DNA of 64,000 nucleotides from Clostridium sp. chh4-2. GTDB lineage: Bacteria > Bacillota > Clostridia > Lachnospirales > Lachnospiraceae. The notes beneath the pieces are model-generated. The model had not been told where the DNA came from and searched no databases. It saw only the letters and a list, made by a program, of their open reading frames with translations. This document shows positions 17,119 through 25,731 of this stretch, one piece after another (positions within the stretch are counted from its first letter, which is position 1; the number at the start of each line of letters is the position of its first letter). The stretch is from the NCBI RefSeq assembly GCF_002899675.1, contig NZ_PKUU01000018.1:84896-148895 (forward strand). Reading direction: 5' to 3'. A program made the translations under genes and the position numbers.

Positions 17119-19518
17119 ATGACCGACAGAATCAAACGTATGTATTCAAAGATCAACAACGGCAAGCTGAAAATCTGCATTGAAAAACCTCTTCTCTATA
17201 AGGAATCGGTGGAAAAGCATGAAGGTCTTCCGATGATTCTCCAACGTGCGTATGCTACTGCGGACTATCTGGATCAGAGAACCATCTATATTGATGAGGA
17301 CGAGCTGATTGCCGGAAATGTGGCTGCAAAGCCTAACGGAATGGAAGGAATGGTATGGGGACCAGCCTGGCCGGATGAAGATTTTGACGAGTTCTTAAAG
17401 GACGGACTCGTAGAGATCAGCGAAGAAGACCGGAAACAATGGCGGGAATGCGATGCATTTTGGAAGGACAAAGGCCGTACAATGAATGAGTGGCAGGGCC
17501 GTTTTTACGACAGCGACCGCATGTGGTCATTTATCCGTTCCGGCGTTCTCTGTCCGCCATGGAAGGACAGAAAACAGGGAAGAGGCCAGGGCGGAGCCGG
17601 TTTTGGCTGGGGTCTGGGCATCGGATATTCTCTGTTCATTCCTGATTATGAAAAGATCATCAACGAAGGAATATCAAAGACCCTGGAAGACGCCAAAGAA
17701 GCGTTGGAAGCTGTCCGGTATAATGATAAAGAATCCTTTATACAGGCCGACTATTACCGCGCCGTTATCATCGCCCTTGAGGCCATGGTGAGAATGTATC
17801 ACCGCTATGGGGACGCATGTGAGAAAAAAGCGGAAGAAACCGCCTCAGAAGAACGGAAAAATGAGCTGCTCCGCATGGCGGATACCTGTCATTGGATTGC
17901 AGACCATCCTTCCAGAGATTTCAGGGATGCCATGCAGAACTTCTGGTTCTATTGGATGATGGTTGCCCACGGAACAACGCCCCTCGGCCGTTTTGACCAG
18001 TTTATGTACCCCTATTATAAAAAAGATCTGGAAAATGGAACGATGGACCATGACCAGGCCCTTGAACTGATCGAATGCCTGCGAATTAAGATCATGCAGT
18101 TCAATTTCGTAAGCGGAGGAAAAGCCCAGCGTTCCAAATGGGCGGGAATGGCCCGCTGGCACAATGCGGTGATCGGCGGATGTGATCCAAAGACCGGAAA
18201 AGATGCGACAAATGACATTTCTTATATGGTTTTAGAGGCCGCCCAGGAAATTCAAACGCCACAGTTTACCATCACAATCCGCGTTGGAAAAGATACCCCG
18301 GATGAACTGATGAAAAAGGGAATGGAACTGGTCAGAACGGGAATTGGAATGCCGGCATTTATATCGGAAGACAATTACATATCCACAGTCATGCTGGAAC
18401 CCGGAATGGATATAGAGACGGCCCGTTCCTTCGCCCTGTCCGGCTGTCTGGATTTAAATATCCCCGGCAAATCCAGAATCGGCGCCATCGGCATGTTCAT
18501 CGTGCCAAAAGTTCTGGATATTACCATGCACAACGGAGTTTTAACGACGACAGGAGAGCAGCTGGGGCCGAAGACAGGCGAAATGAAGGATTTCAAAACG
18601 TATGAAGACTTTCTGGATGCATTTAAGGTCCAGCTGGCCTATTTCCAGTCCATGTATAACGAAGAACATAACATCCTCAATTCCCTGACCCGTGAAACCC
18701 AGTGCGATGTGGTTCACTCCGCATTTGCCTATGAAGGCATTTCATCAGGACGGGATATTAACGACAGGAAGATGAAATATGAAAACTCCGCTGTTTTAAA
18801 CCCGGTGGGAATGATCAATGCAGCCAATTCACTTGCCGCTATAAAGAAACTGGTATTTGAAGAAAAAAAATTCACGATGGAAGAACTTTATTCCGCCATC
18901 GAAGCCGATTGGGAAGGCTATGAAGAGATTCAGAAAATGTGTGCGGATGCGCCTAAATATGGAAACGGAATCGGATATGTGGATGAGATCGCCGGAGAAT
19001 TGTATCATTTCTGGGCAGAAAGCGCGCTGAAACTGACCACAATCTACGGAGTTCCGCCAAAAGTTACCGGAATCTCCATCACAGCCCATGCGCCTGGTGG
19101 AGCCTACACCTGTGCTACGCCTGACGGACGTCATTCAGGGGAAACGCTGGCCGACGGAACCATGTCACCTGCACAGGGAACGGATCTTAACGGACCGACG
19201 GCAGTATTCAGAAGCGCCATGAAGATCAACCAGTCCGAATTCCAGGCAACGCTTTTAAATATGAAGATGCATCCGTCTGCCATGACGACAGAGTCCGATC
19301 TGATGAAAATGTCTGCCTTGGTTAAGACCTACCTCTTAAATGGAGGAAAACAGGTTCAGTTTAACGTGGTCTCCAATGAGACACTTAGAAAAGCCCAGGC
19401 TAATCCAAAAGATTATAAAGACCTGGTGGTACGTGTGGCAGGATACAGCACCTATTTCACCATATTAACTCCGGCAGTTCAGGAAGAGATTATTAAACGG
19501 TCGGAACAGAAACTTTAA
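17119..19518 (+). CDS. Glycyl radical enzyme 1 (PFL-like, Cys-x-Asp type)
   Basis: A 799-residue glycyl radical enzyme. An N-terminal PFL domain is followed by the C-terminal 'RVAGYSTYF' motif with radical-bearing Gly775. The active-site loop reads 'SGCLDLN', with Cys443 as thiyl-radical residue and Asp445 where dehydratases and decarboxylases usually have Glu. 'CPPWKD' at 145-150 followed by a Gly-rich run is shared with the two paralogues. The general sequence is nearest to the arylacetate decarboxylase/HpdB-like branch by recollection. The reaction is unknown. It is monocistronic, divergent from PucR2, with no activase beside it; the only one is at 45307. ATG has AGGATAGGAG upstream. A REP-like hairpin follows the stop by five bases. 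Confidence 0.88.
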   Translation: MTDRIKRMYSKINNGKLKICIEKPLLYKESVEKHEGLPMILQRAYATADYLDQRTIYIDEDELIAGNVAAKPNGMEGMVWGPAWPDEDFDEFLKDGLVEISEEDRKQWRECDAFWKDKGRTMNEWQGRFYDSDRMWSFIRSGVLCPPWKDRKQGRGQGGAGFGWGLGIGYSLFIPDYEKIINEGISKTLEDAKEALEAVRYNDKESFIQADYYRAVIIALEAMVRMYHRYGDACEKKAEETASEERKNELLRMADTCHWIADHPSRDFRDAMQNFWFYWMMVAHGTTPLGRFDQFMYPYYKKDLENGTMDHDQALELIECLRIKIMQFNFVSGGKAQRSKWAGMARWHNAVIGGCDPKTGKDATNDISYMVLEAAQEIQTPQFTITIRVGKDTPDELMKKGMELVRTGIGMPAFISEDNYISTVMLEPGMDIETARSFALSGCLDLNIPGKSRIGAIGMFIVPKVLDITMHNGVLTTTGEQLGPKTGEMKDFKTYEDFLDAFKVQLAYFQSMYNEEHNILNSLTRETQCDVVHSAFAYEGISSGRDINDRKMKYENSAVLNPVGMINAANSLAAIKKLVFEEKKFTMEELYSAIEADWEGYEEIQKMCADAPKYGNGIGYVDEIAGELYHFWAESALKLTTIYGVPPKVTGISITAHAPGGAYTCATPDGRHSGETLADGTMSPAQGTDLNGPTAVFRSAMKINQSEFQATLLNMKMHPSAMTTESDLMKMSALVKTYLLNGGKQVQFNVVSNETLRKAQANPKDYKDLVVRVAGYSTYFTILTPAVQEEIIKRSEQKL

Positions 19519-19523
19519 TATAG

Positions 19524-19557
19524 AGCGTGAAGGCTTTTCTGAAAATGCCTTCACGCT
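19524..19557. repeat. Short palindromic repeat after GRE1
   Basis: AGCGTGAAGGC (19524-19534) and GCCTTCACGCT (19547-19557) form a perfect 11-bp stem right after the GRE1 stop, then TTGATGTAAAAAA. It probably ends GRE1 transcription and belongs to the same family as 15170-15249. Confidence 0.7.
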
Positions 19558-19584
19558 TGATGTAAAAAATTACTCACATCCACC

Positions 19585-19958
19585 AAATCTTTTTAACCTC
19601 AGCTAGCCAAGCAACAGCCGGAAAGAAGGGGATGCCCAGGCAGGTGGGGAAAGTATTGAGTCAAATGGGATCGTATGGAACCCCTTAGATGTACTTAGAT
19701 CCGCAAGAACTAAAAGAGACAGGTAGAAACTGAATTCCGAATCAGTTTCTAAGCGCTCTTTGAGCGATACGCCCACTTGAGCAGCAAAGTCATCAAGAGT
19801 TTACTGCGAATGGGCGCGCCCTGTCTCTTTTAGTTCTTGCGGGTCTTAGTACATCTTAGGGGCGAATCCCGAATCCCATTTGGCTCAATACTTTCCCCGC
19901 CTGCCTGGGCATCCCCTTCTTTCCGGCGTACCCCTCCCCGCTAACTAAAGAAAGATTT
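19585..19958. repeat. Giant-hairpin intergenic element, copy 1
   Basis: Arms 19617-19723 and 19820-19927 are almost fully complementary (~107 bp), and outer AAATCTTT/AAAGATTT extends the pairing to 19585-19958. An asymmetric internal loop opposes CGTATGGAA (19672-19680) to CGAATCCCGA. The apex forks into hairpin a (19724-19751, TAGAAACTGA paired with TCAGTTTCTA) and hairpin b (19770-19816). This copy carries about 20 extra bases between a and b. It fills the gap between convergent GRE1 and PucR3. I do not recognise it as a known RNA or insertion sequence. Confidence 0.85.
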
Positions 19959-19966
19959 TCATCAAT

Positions 19967-21547
19967 TCAAAGGCGTATGGTCATATGCATGTACTCCTCA
20001 TAATAACGCATAACCAGACAAGACATAATCATACGCTGCTGCGTATATCCGTCCTCCAACGGTATTTCCGCAATTTCATTAATCTTATTCAGCTTATTCA
20101 ACACAGTATTTCTATGCATATACATGATCTGTGCAGTGCGGTTTAAACTGCAGCCGCAGAGAAGATAAAAGAACAGCACATCCCTTAAATTCGTTTTATG
20201 ACTGGCGTCATAGCGGCATATTTTGATGATGGAGGGATGGATCAGGTAGATCAAATCATTGTGGTGATGATCCTCCATATACTGTTTGGCGCACAGATCC
20301 ACGATATAGTACATGCTGTAATCTTCATAGGAAAAGATACGCTCCGGCAGAGTTTCCCTGCGCAGGGACTGACCCAGGCGGATTGTGGCGGATGCGATCA
20401 GATACATGGTGCGGATGCGGATTCGGTGGCGGGAGGCATTGCTGATGCCTGCATATGCGTGGTAACGTTCTAAAAGTTTGTCCAGCTTCTCATAGTCGAA
20501 ATCCATGGACTTTTGAGGACGGCCTTCCTGGGTATGGAGGACAACGATATCATTTTGATATACAGCCATATTGGTGTGGGGGAAGATTTCCTCTAACTGC
20601 TGCATGATGTATCCATATGGAGGGTCAGGCAGTTGAACGGAATCAAAATGAATCAGCACAACGCAGCAGAACGCTTTTAACTGGTTCGGCAGAAAACGGA
20701 TTCTATTCTGGATTTCCACGGCCACTTCCAATTTTTCCTCCACGATATCCTTTATAAATGCAGCGCAGAGGGCGTCCTGATTTAAGGTTGTCTGCTGGTC
20801 GTTGAGCAGAAAATTGGTGATCGTGTCCGAAAGGTCGATGAGAAGGTGCTTTAAATCAATCCCCTTTGCCTGTGAATTGGAGGCGAGGAGGACGGTGGCC
20901 AGCACATAAGAGTCGTGTTTGATTTCATAAAGATGATAGCGCAAGTCACCCTGAACCATCAGCTTATAAAAGCCGTCCTGTTCCTTTAACGAAAAATGGT
21001 CTGACAGTTGGAGAGAGCTTTCAAAGGACAGATAACCGGTTTCCATCAGCTCTTTGCTTAACGGTTCCTCAAAATAAAGAGTCGGGCTTCCGGCAATCAT
21101 TTTATATCCGGAATTGAGGATGAAAATCTGTGAGCGGATCATTTCAGAAGCCATGGTAAGAATCTGGGGAAGGGACTGGCCGCTGCATAAAGCGCCCTTT
21201 AGGGAATCCGTCCAATGGCGGTAGTTTTGTATAATGATATTAATCCGGTTATAGATGTCGATGAGGTCTAATGTGGAAACAATCAGATTGTGGCATCCGC
21301 CGGACGGAAGAGCCGTGTGATTTACATCTTCGGCCGACAGGAACATGGTCACGGGAACGGTTGGAGCACATGATTTTAAAAGCTTCAGCCCGTCGGAATA
21401 ATTTCCCACATAGAGATAGTTATCCAGCAGCTTTTTTTGATTTTTCAGCAAAATAATTCCCTGAACTTCAGTTAAATTCTGAAACCCAATCTGTTTTTCT
21501 AATATTGTCTTATCCAATGTCTGAAGAATATATGTAATGTCCAACAT
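19967..21547 (-). CDS. PucR-family transcriptional regulator (PucR3)
   Basis: A 526-residue paralogue of PucR1. The C-terminal helix-turn-helix reads 'LRDVLFFYLLCGCSLNRTAQIMYMHRNTVLNKLNKINEI', with HRNT and the following Lys-Leu-Asn-Lys-Ile conserved. The N-terminal part has the paralogue-specific 'YLYVGNYSDGLKLL' segment near residue 45. ATG at 21547 has GAGAGAGG upstream. It is divergent from the GRE2-MmgE/PrpD-transporter operon and probably controls it (inference). No membrane segment. The ligand is presumably the compound handled by that operon. Confidence 0.85.
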   Translation of the reverse strand: MLDITYILQTLDKTILEKQIGFQNLTEVQGIILLKNQKKLLDNYLYVGNYSDGLKLLKSCAPTVPVTMFLSAEDVNHTALPSGGCHNLIVSTLDLIDIYNRINIIIQNYRHWTDSLKGALCSGQSLPQILTMASEMIRSQIFILNSGYKMIAGSPTLYFEEPLSKELMETGYLSFESSLQLSDHFSLKEQDGFYKLMVQGDLRYHLYEIKHDSYVLATVLLASNSQAKGIDLKHLLIDLSDTITNFLLNDQQTTLNQDALCAAFIKDIVEEKLEVAVEIQNRIRFLPNQLKAFCCVVLIHFDSVQLPDPPYGYIMQQLEEIFPHTNMAVYQNDIVVLHTQEGRPQKSMDFDYEKLDKLLERYHAYAGISNASRHRIRIRTMYLIASATIRLGQSLRRETLPERIFSYEDYSMYYIVDLCAKQYMEDHHHNDLIYLIHPSIIKICRYDASHKTNLRDVLFFYLLCGCSLNRTAQIMYMHRNTVLNKLNKINEIAEIPLEDGYTQQRMIMSCLVMRYYEEYMHMTIRL

Positions 21548-21874
21548 GTCAAAACCTCTCTCTCTTAATCCATAAGATACCTATAGTTTACAAAAGAAAG
21601 GAAAATTAAGCAAGAAAAAAGAACTCAACCCGATCCTGCAAACTGCCGGAATCTGAACACACGGCAGATGCCGCCTGGGCTATGAGCGTCCACAGAGATA
21701 TTCCCCTGCTGTCATCATAAGAGAAATGGAATCCGTGCACAAAATTAAAAAAAACGGATGTGCATTGTGCATAGATTATTGTCGATGAATGTGAATTCAT
21801 TGTTGATGTTTACCCGAAATGATATGATAAATAAAAAATTAACAAGTAATCACGACCCAGAATGGAGGAATTGT
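21548..21874. other. 327-base divergent intergenic region of PucR3 and GRE2
   Basis: No gene seen. It contains a small hairpin (CTGCCG 21643-21648 with CGGCAG 21662-21667), an ATCCGT/ACGGAT inverted repeat (21731-21736/21754-21759) and the TGTGCA direct repeat at 21758-21773. The ribosome binding site GGAGG at 21864-21868 serves GRE2. Confidence 0.5.
21758..21773. promoter_or_regulatory. TGTGCA direct repeat, operator-like
   Basis: ATGTGCATTGTGCATA holds TGTGCA-T-TGTGCA, as at 2153-2171 and, with one change, 45204-45220. It lies about 100 bases upstream of GRE2. Confidence 0.55.
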
Positions 21875-24274
21875 ATGAATGAACGCGTAAAACGTATGAA
21901 AGAAAGCTTAAAGGTCAGCAAGTATCCATTATGTGTGGAATTGTTCCGCCTAGCCAACGAATCATTAGAGCAGACGGCCGGAGAGCCGATGCTGATCCGC
22001 AGATCCAAACTGCACGCACATATTTTGGATAACATAACAATTTTTATCGAGGATGACGATCTGCTCTGCGGTTCAGGAGCCAGCAAACCGTTTGGTCTGG
22101 AGATGCAGTACGAATATGGAGTATGGACAAAAGATGAGGTGGAATCCTTAAAAAGCGAAATCTATACCATCACCCCGGAAGACGAAGAAGAGCTGTACCG
22201 CTTAAATGAACGATTTTCCGGAAACAGTTTAAACAGCAACCTGGTTGAGACCATGGGAAAGAGCCTGGGAGAAAATGAACGGCTCTGGCCGTTTATGAAA
22301 TCAGGATGTATCCTTCCTCCATGGAAAGATAAATCAGGAGGTTCAGGCGGCGGATTCGCCATGTCCGGATACGGCCTCGGACCTGGTTTTTCCCTGGTAG
22401 CCGTAGACTTTTCCCGGATTTTGAAAGATGGGGCAAAGGGCATCATCGAAGAGGCAAAACAGTGCCTGAAAGATTTGAGATATGATTCCGCGGATTCCTT
22501 GGAAAAACGCTATTACTGGGAGGGAGTGATCCTGGTATTTGAAGCGTGGGTGCGCTTTGCAAACCGGTATGCGGACCTGGCCGAAAAGATGGCGGCAGAG
22601 GAAACGGACGAAAAGAGAAAAGCAGAACTGCTTGAGATGGCGAGGATCTGCCGCAAAGTGCCTTATGAGCCGGCGGAAACCTTCCGTGAAGCGATGCAGG
22701 CGTTCTGGTTCAGCTTCCTGATGGTATGCCCGTCCCCGACTTCTACAGGAGGACGTTTTGACCAATTCATGTATCCTTATTATAAAAAGGATATGGACGA
22801 GGGAAAAATCAATAAGGAAGAGGTTTTGGAGATTCTGGAAATCATGCGCTGTAAGGTGATGAAGATCAACCGCGTATCAGGAAAAGCCAACCGGGCGAAA
22901 AATGCCGGAATGGCAAAATGGTATAACTGGACCATCGGAGGAGTTAAGGCAGACGGAACGGATGCCACCAATGAACTGAGCTATCTGCTTCTGGACGCGG
23001 CTTTGGATACCCACCTTCCTCATCACACCTTGACCGTCCGGGTGCACGAAAACAGTCCTACAGAGTTCCTGGTGAAGGCTCTTGAGGTGGTAAAAAGCGG
23101 CCTCGGTCTTCCCGCATTTATCGGAGATAACAGCTACATTAAATTCTTTACCAACGGTGGTCTTCCGGTTGAGGCGGCCAGAGATTATTGCGCAACCGGA
23201 TGCGTGGACGGCAACGTGCAGGCGGTGACCCGTACTCAGGTGGCGGTTTTCTTCATCATTCCACAGGCCATGGACATCTGCCTGCATGACGGATACTGCC
23301 GATTTACAAAAGAGATGGTAGGAACGAAGACCGGCGATGTAACAAAGATGGAAACCTTTGAGGAATTTAAAGAAGCTGTGTTTAAACAGGTTGCCTACCT
23401 GATGGAAATGGCGAATGAAAGGATCAACGTGGAGCTGATCGCAGAACGCGAGCTGTTCCCTGATGTTTTCCGCTCCGCCCTTATGAAAGACGGAGTAAAA
23501 GCCGGAAAGGATATGTTCAACCGGACCTTTGAGTTTGAAAACGGAGCGGTTCTTGGCGCCGTAGGCGGAGTTAATACAGGCAATGCGCTGGCAGCCATTA
23601 AAAAATTGATTTACGAAGAGAAAAAATACACCATGGCTCAGCTTTTGGCGGCATTGGATGCCGACTGGGTTGGATATGAAGAGATGCAGAAAGATTTTAA
23701 AAATGCTCCTAAATACGGCAATAACGAAGATTATGTGGATTCCCTTGTTGCTGAAGTATATGAAAATCATGCGAAAACCTGTCTGAGCCTTCCATGCGCT
23801 TACGGCGGAACTCTTCAGCCGAATGCTATTTCCATATCGGCTCATCAGCCGGGAGGAGCTGTTACAGGAGCGACTGCGGACGGACGAAGAGGCGGAGAGA
23901 TATTGGCGGACGCATCCCTTTCACCGGATCACGGCCAGGATATTCACGGGCCGTTAGCAGTATTCCAAAGCGCGATGAAAGTAAATCAGGATCTTTATCA
24001 GGGAACCCTTATGAACATGAAGTTCCATCCAAGTGCCATGAAAAATGAAGAGGATCTGGAGAAACTGGCAGGCGTAATCAAGACATATCTGACACACGGC
24101 GGAAAACACGTTCAGTTCAATATTGTGGATAAAGAAGAGATGGAAGACGCAAAGGTTAACCCGGACGATCACTCGGAGCTCATTGTTCGCGTGGCCGGAT
24201 ACAGCGCTTACTTTACAAGGCTTCCTGAATCCATTCAGAACGAAGTGATTGACCGTATGGGACACAGCTGGTAA
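21875..24274 (+). CDS. Glycyl radical enzyme 2 (PFL-like, Cys-x-Asp type)
   Basis: 799 residues when started at ATG 21875, which follows GGAGG by six bases; the upstream in-frame ATG at 21758 lacks a site and would add 39 residues absent in the paralogues. Active site 'TGCVDGN' with Cys443 and Asp445; glycyl motif 'RVAGYSAYF' with Gly775. 'ILPPWKDK' near 146 precedes a Gly/Ser-rich run. It heads an operon with an MmgE/PrpD protein (38-base gap) and a carboxylate transporter, suggesting an imported polycarboxylate or related acid as substrate (inference). It needs a radical-SAM activase; none is in the operon. The exact reaction is unknown. Confidence 0.88.
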   Translation: MNERVKRMKESLKVSKYPLCVELFRLANESLEQTAGEPMLIRRSKLHAHILDNITIFIEDDDLLCGSGASKPFGLEMQYEYGVWTKDEVESLKSEIYTITPEDEEELYRLNERFSGNSLNSNLVETMGKSLGENERLWPFMKSGCILPPWKDKSGGSGGGFAMSGYGLGPGFSLVAVDFSRILKDGAKGIIEEAKQCLKDLRYDSADSLEKRYYWEGVILVFEAWVRFANRYADLAEKMAAEETDEKRKAELLEMARICRKVPYEPAETFREAMQAFWFSFLMVCPSPTSTGGRFDQFMYPYYKKDMDEGKINKEEVLEILEIMRCKVMKINRVSGKANRAKNAGMAKWYNWTIGGVKADGTDATNELSYLLLDAALDTHLPHHTLTVRVHENSPTEFLVKALEVVKSGLGLPAFIGDNSYIKFFTNGGLPVEAARDYCATGCVDGNVQAVTRTQVAVFFIIPQAMDICLHDGYCRFTKEMVGTKTGDVTKMETFEEFKEAVFKQVAYLMEMANERINVELIAERELFPDVFRSALMKDGVKAGKDMFNRTFEFENGAVLGAVGGVNTGNALAAIKKLIYEEKKYTMAQLLAALDADWVGYEEMQKDFKNAPKYGNNEDYVDSLVAEVYENHAKTCLSLPCAYGGTLQPNAISISAHQPGGAVTGATADGRRGGEILADASLSPDHGQDIHGPLAVFQSAMKVNQDLYQGTLMNMKFHPSAMKNEEDLEKLAGVIKTYLTHGGKHVQFNIVDKEEMEDAKVNPDDHSELIVRVAGYSAYFTRLPESIQNEVIDRMGHSW

Positions 24275-24312
24275 GGTGATGTGCCGTTTCTGACGGCGGA
24301 ATGGAGGTTTAC

Positions 24313-25689
24313 ATGGGAATCAGCTATGAACTTGCCAAATTTATAGCGGAAACAGAGTTTGAAGATATTCCTTCTTACGTAATAGAAACCCAGAAAAAAT
24401 CAATTTTAGATGCGGTTGGAATCACATTTGGGGCGGCAACGTTAGGGGACGGCTGCCGGGAGTTTGTGGATCTGGCCGTGGAAAACAGCTGCGAAGGCAG
24501 GCAGGAAGCGGCGGTAATCGGTTTTGATAAACGGCTTCCTGCCGGGTGGGCGGCATTTGCCAATGCGGCGATGGCTCATTCTCTGGACTTTGGCGACACC
24601 CAGATGGACGCCGTGGTTCACTCCAACGCATCCACATTTCCTGCCGCATTAGCCGTGGCGGAAAAGCTGGGAGATGTGGACGGAAAGCGGCTTTTGACCG
24701 CACTGGTGCTGGGCAGCGAGACCGCCTGCCGGATATCTCTTGGGGCAAATGAAGACCTGGAAAAGTACGGTTACTATATGCCTACAATCTATACGTCGTT
24801 TGGAGCCACCGCAGCCGTCTGCAAGCTGCTCAGGCTGACTCCAAAGCAGATTGTGGACGCCTTCAGCTTTAATCTTTGCCAGACTACCTGCAGTTCGGAG
24901 CTGATGAATAACTCGAAGACCGTGATGCGGTCGGTTCGGGAAGCATTTTCAGCCAGAAATGCGGTGCTGAGCGGACAGATTGCGGCTAAGGGATTGAACG
25001 GATTTGAAGAACCCTTAGAGGGAAAACTTGGATTTTATCATGCGTATGCAAGGGATAACTGTAATCTGGACCGGGTTGTGGAAGGCTTGGGAAAGACCTA
25101 TTATGCCGGAAACCTGTATTTTAAATTATGGCCCAGCTGTGCGGGAATCCATCCGGCCATCACGGCGGTCAGGGAGCTTTCAAAAGAGCACGGGATTAAT
25201 CCGGAAGAGGTCACCCGGATTCATGTGATAACATCTCAGCGAAACAAGATGCTGGTGGAACCGGAGGAAATCAGAAAGGCTCCGACCACATCCATTATAG
25301 GAAAATTCAGCATTCCATATACGGCGTCTGTAGCCCTTATAAAAGGCGATGTGACCCTGGACGATTTCCTGCCGGATGCATTTCAGGATAAAGAAGTGTT
25401 AAAGCTGGCATCAAAGTTTACATATGAAGCCAATGAAAATTGGGGAAAAGCCGAAGGGATGAACACGGATGTGACCATTTACACAGACCGGGGACAATTC
25501 CATTACTTCTATACGGAAACCGGAAAAGCCCAAAAAGAGACATCATTTGACGAACTTAAACTAAAACTGAAATCCTGTGCCCGCCATGCGTTGATTCCCA
25601 AATCAGAGGAGGAACTGAACCGGATCATCGATACCGTATGCGGCATGGAAGAAATAAGCAGTATAAAAGAATTTACATCGTTATTGTGA
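24313..25689 (+). CDS. MmgE/PrpD-family protein
   Basis: A 458-residue protein of the MmgE/PrpD superfamily, which includes 2-methylcitrate dehydratase, cis-aconitate decarboxylase and iminodisuccinate epimerase. The 'FANAAMAHSLDFGDTQMDAVVHSNASTFPAALAVAEKLG' block near residues 85-125 and 'LVLGSETACRISLG' are family hallmarks. Start ATG at 24313 lies after GGAGG at 24303-24307; the ATG at 24301 overlaps that site. Family members act on branched or hydroxylated di- and tricarboxylates. With the GRE upstream and the carboxylate carrier downstream, the operon probably degrades such an acid (inference). Dehydratase, decarboxylase and epimerase cannot be told apart here. Confidence 0.85.
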   Translation: MGISYELAKFIAETEFEDIPSYVIETQKKSILDAVGITFGAATLGDGCREFVDLAVENSCEGRQEAAVIGFDKRLPAGWAAFANAAMAHSLDFGDTQMDAVVHSNASTFPAALAVAEKLGDVDGKRLLTALVLGSETACRISLGANEDLEKYGYYMPTIYTSFGATAAVCKLLRLTPKQIVDAFSFNLCQTTCSSELMNNSKTVMRSVREAFSARNAVLSGQIAAKGLNGFEEPLEGKLGFYHAYARDNCNLDRVVEGLGKTYYAGNLYFKLWPSCAGIHPAITAVRELSKEHGINPEEVTRIHVITSQRNKMLVEPEEIRKAPTTSIIGKFSIPYTASVALIKGDVTLDDFLPDAFQDKEVLKLASKFTYEANENWGKAEGMNTDVTIYTDRGQFHYFYTETGKAQKETSFDELKLKLKSCARHALIPKSEEELNRIIDTVCGMEEISSIKEFTSLL

Positions 25690-25731
25690 CATTAGAGACT
25701 GCGTCTAAAGGCGCAAAGGGGGATAATTTTT

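Noticed and set aside
19585..19958. Giant hairpin as an insertion sequence, group II intron or phage attachment site
   Set aside because: No transposase, reverse transcriptase or integrase ORF, no clear target duplication and no intron domain V motif seen. A non-autonomous element (MITE) remains possible.
22877..23845. 322-residue minus-strand ORF inside GRE2
   Set aside because: It is the antisense shadow of a clearly coding gene, with no domain, no ribosome binding site and low-complexity composition.
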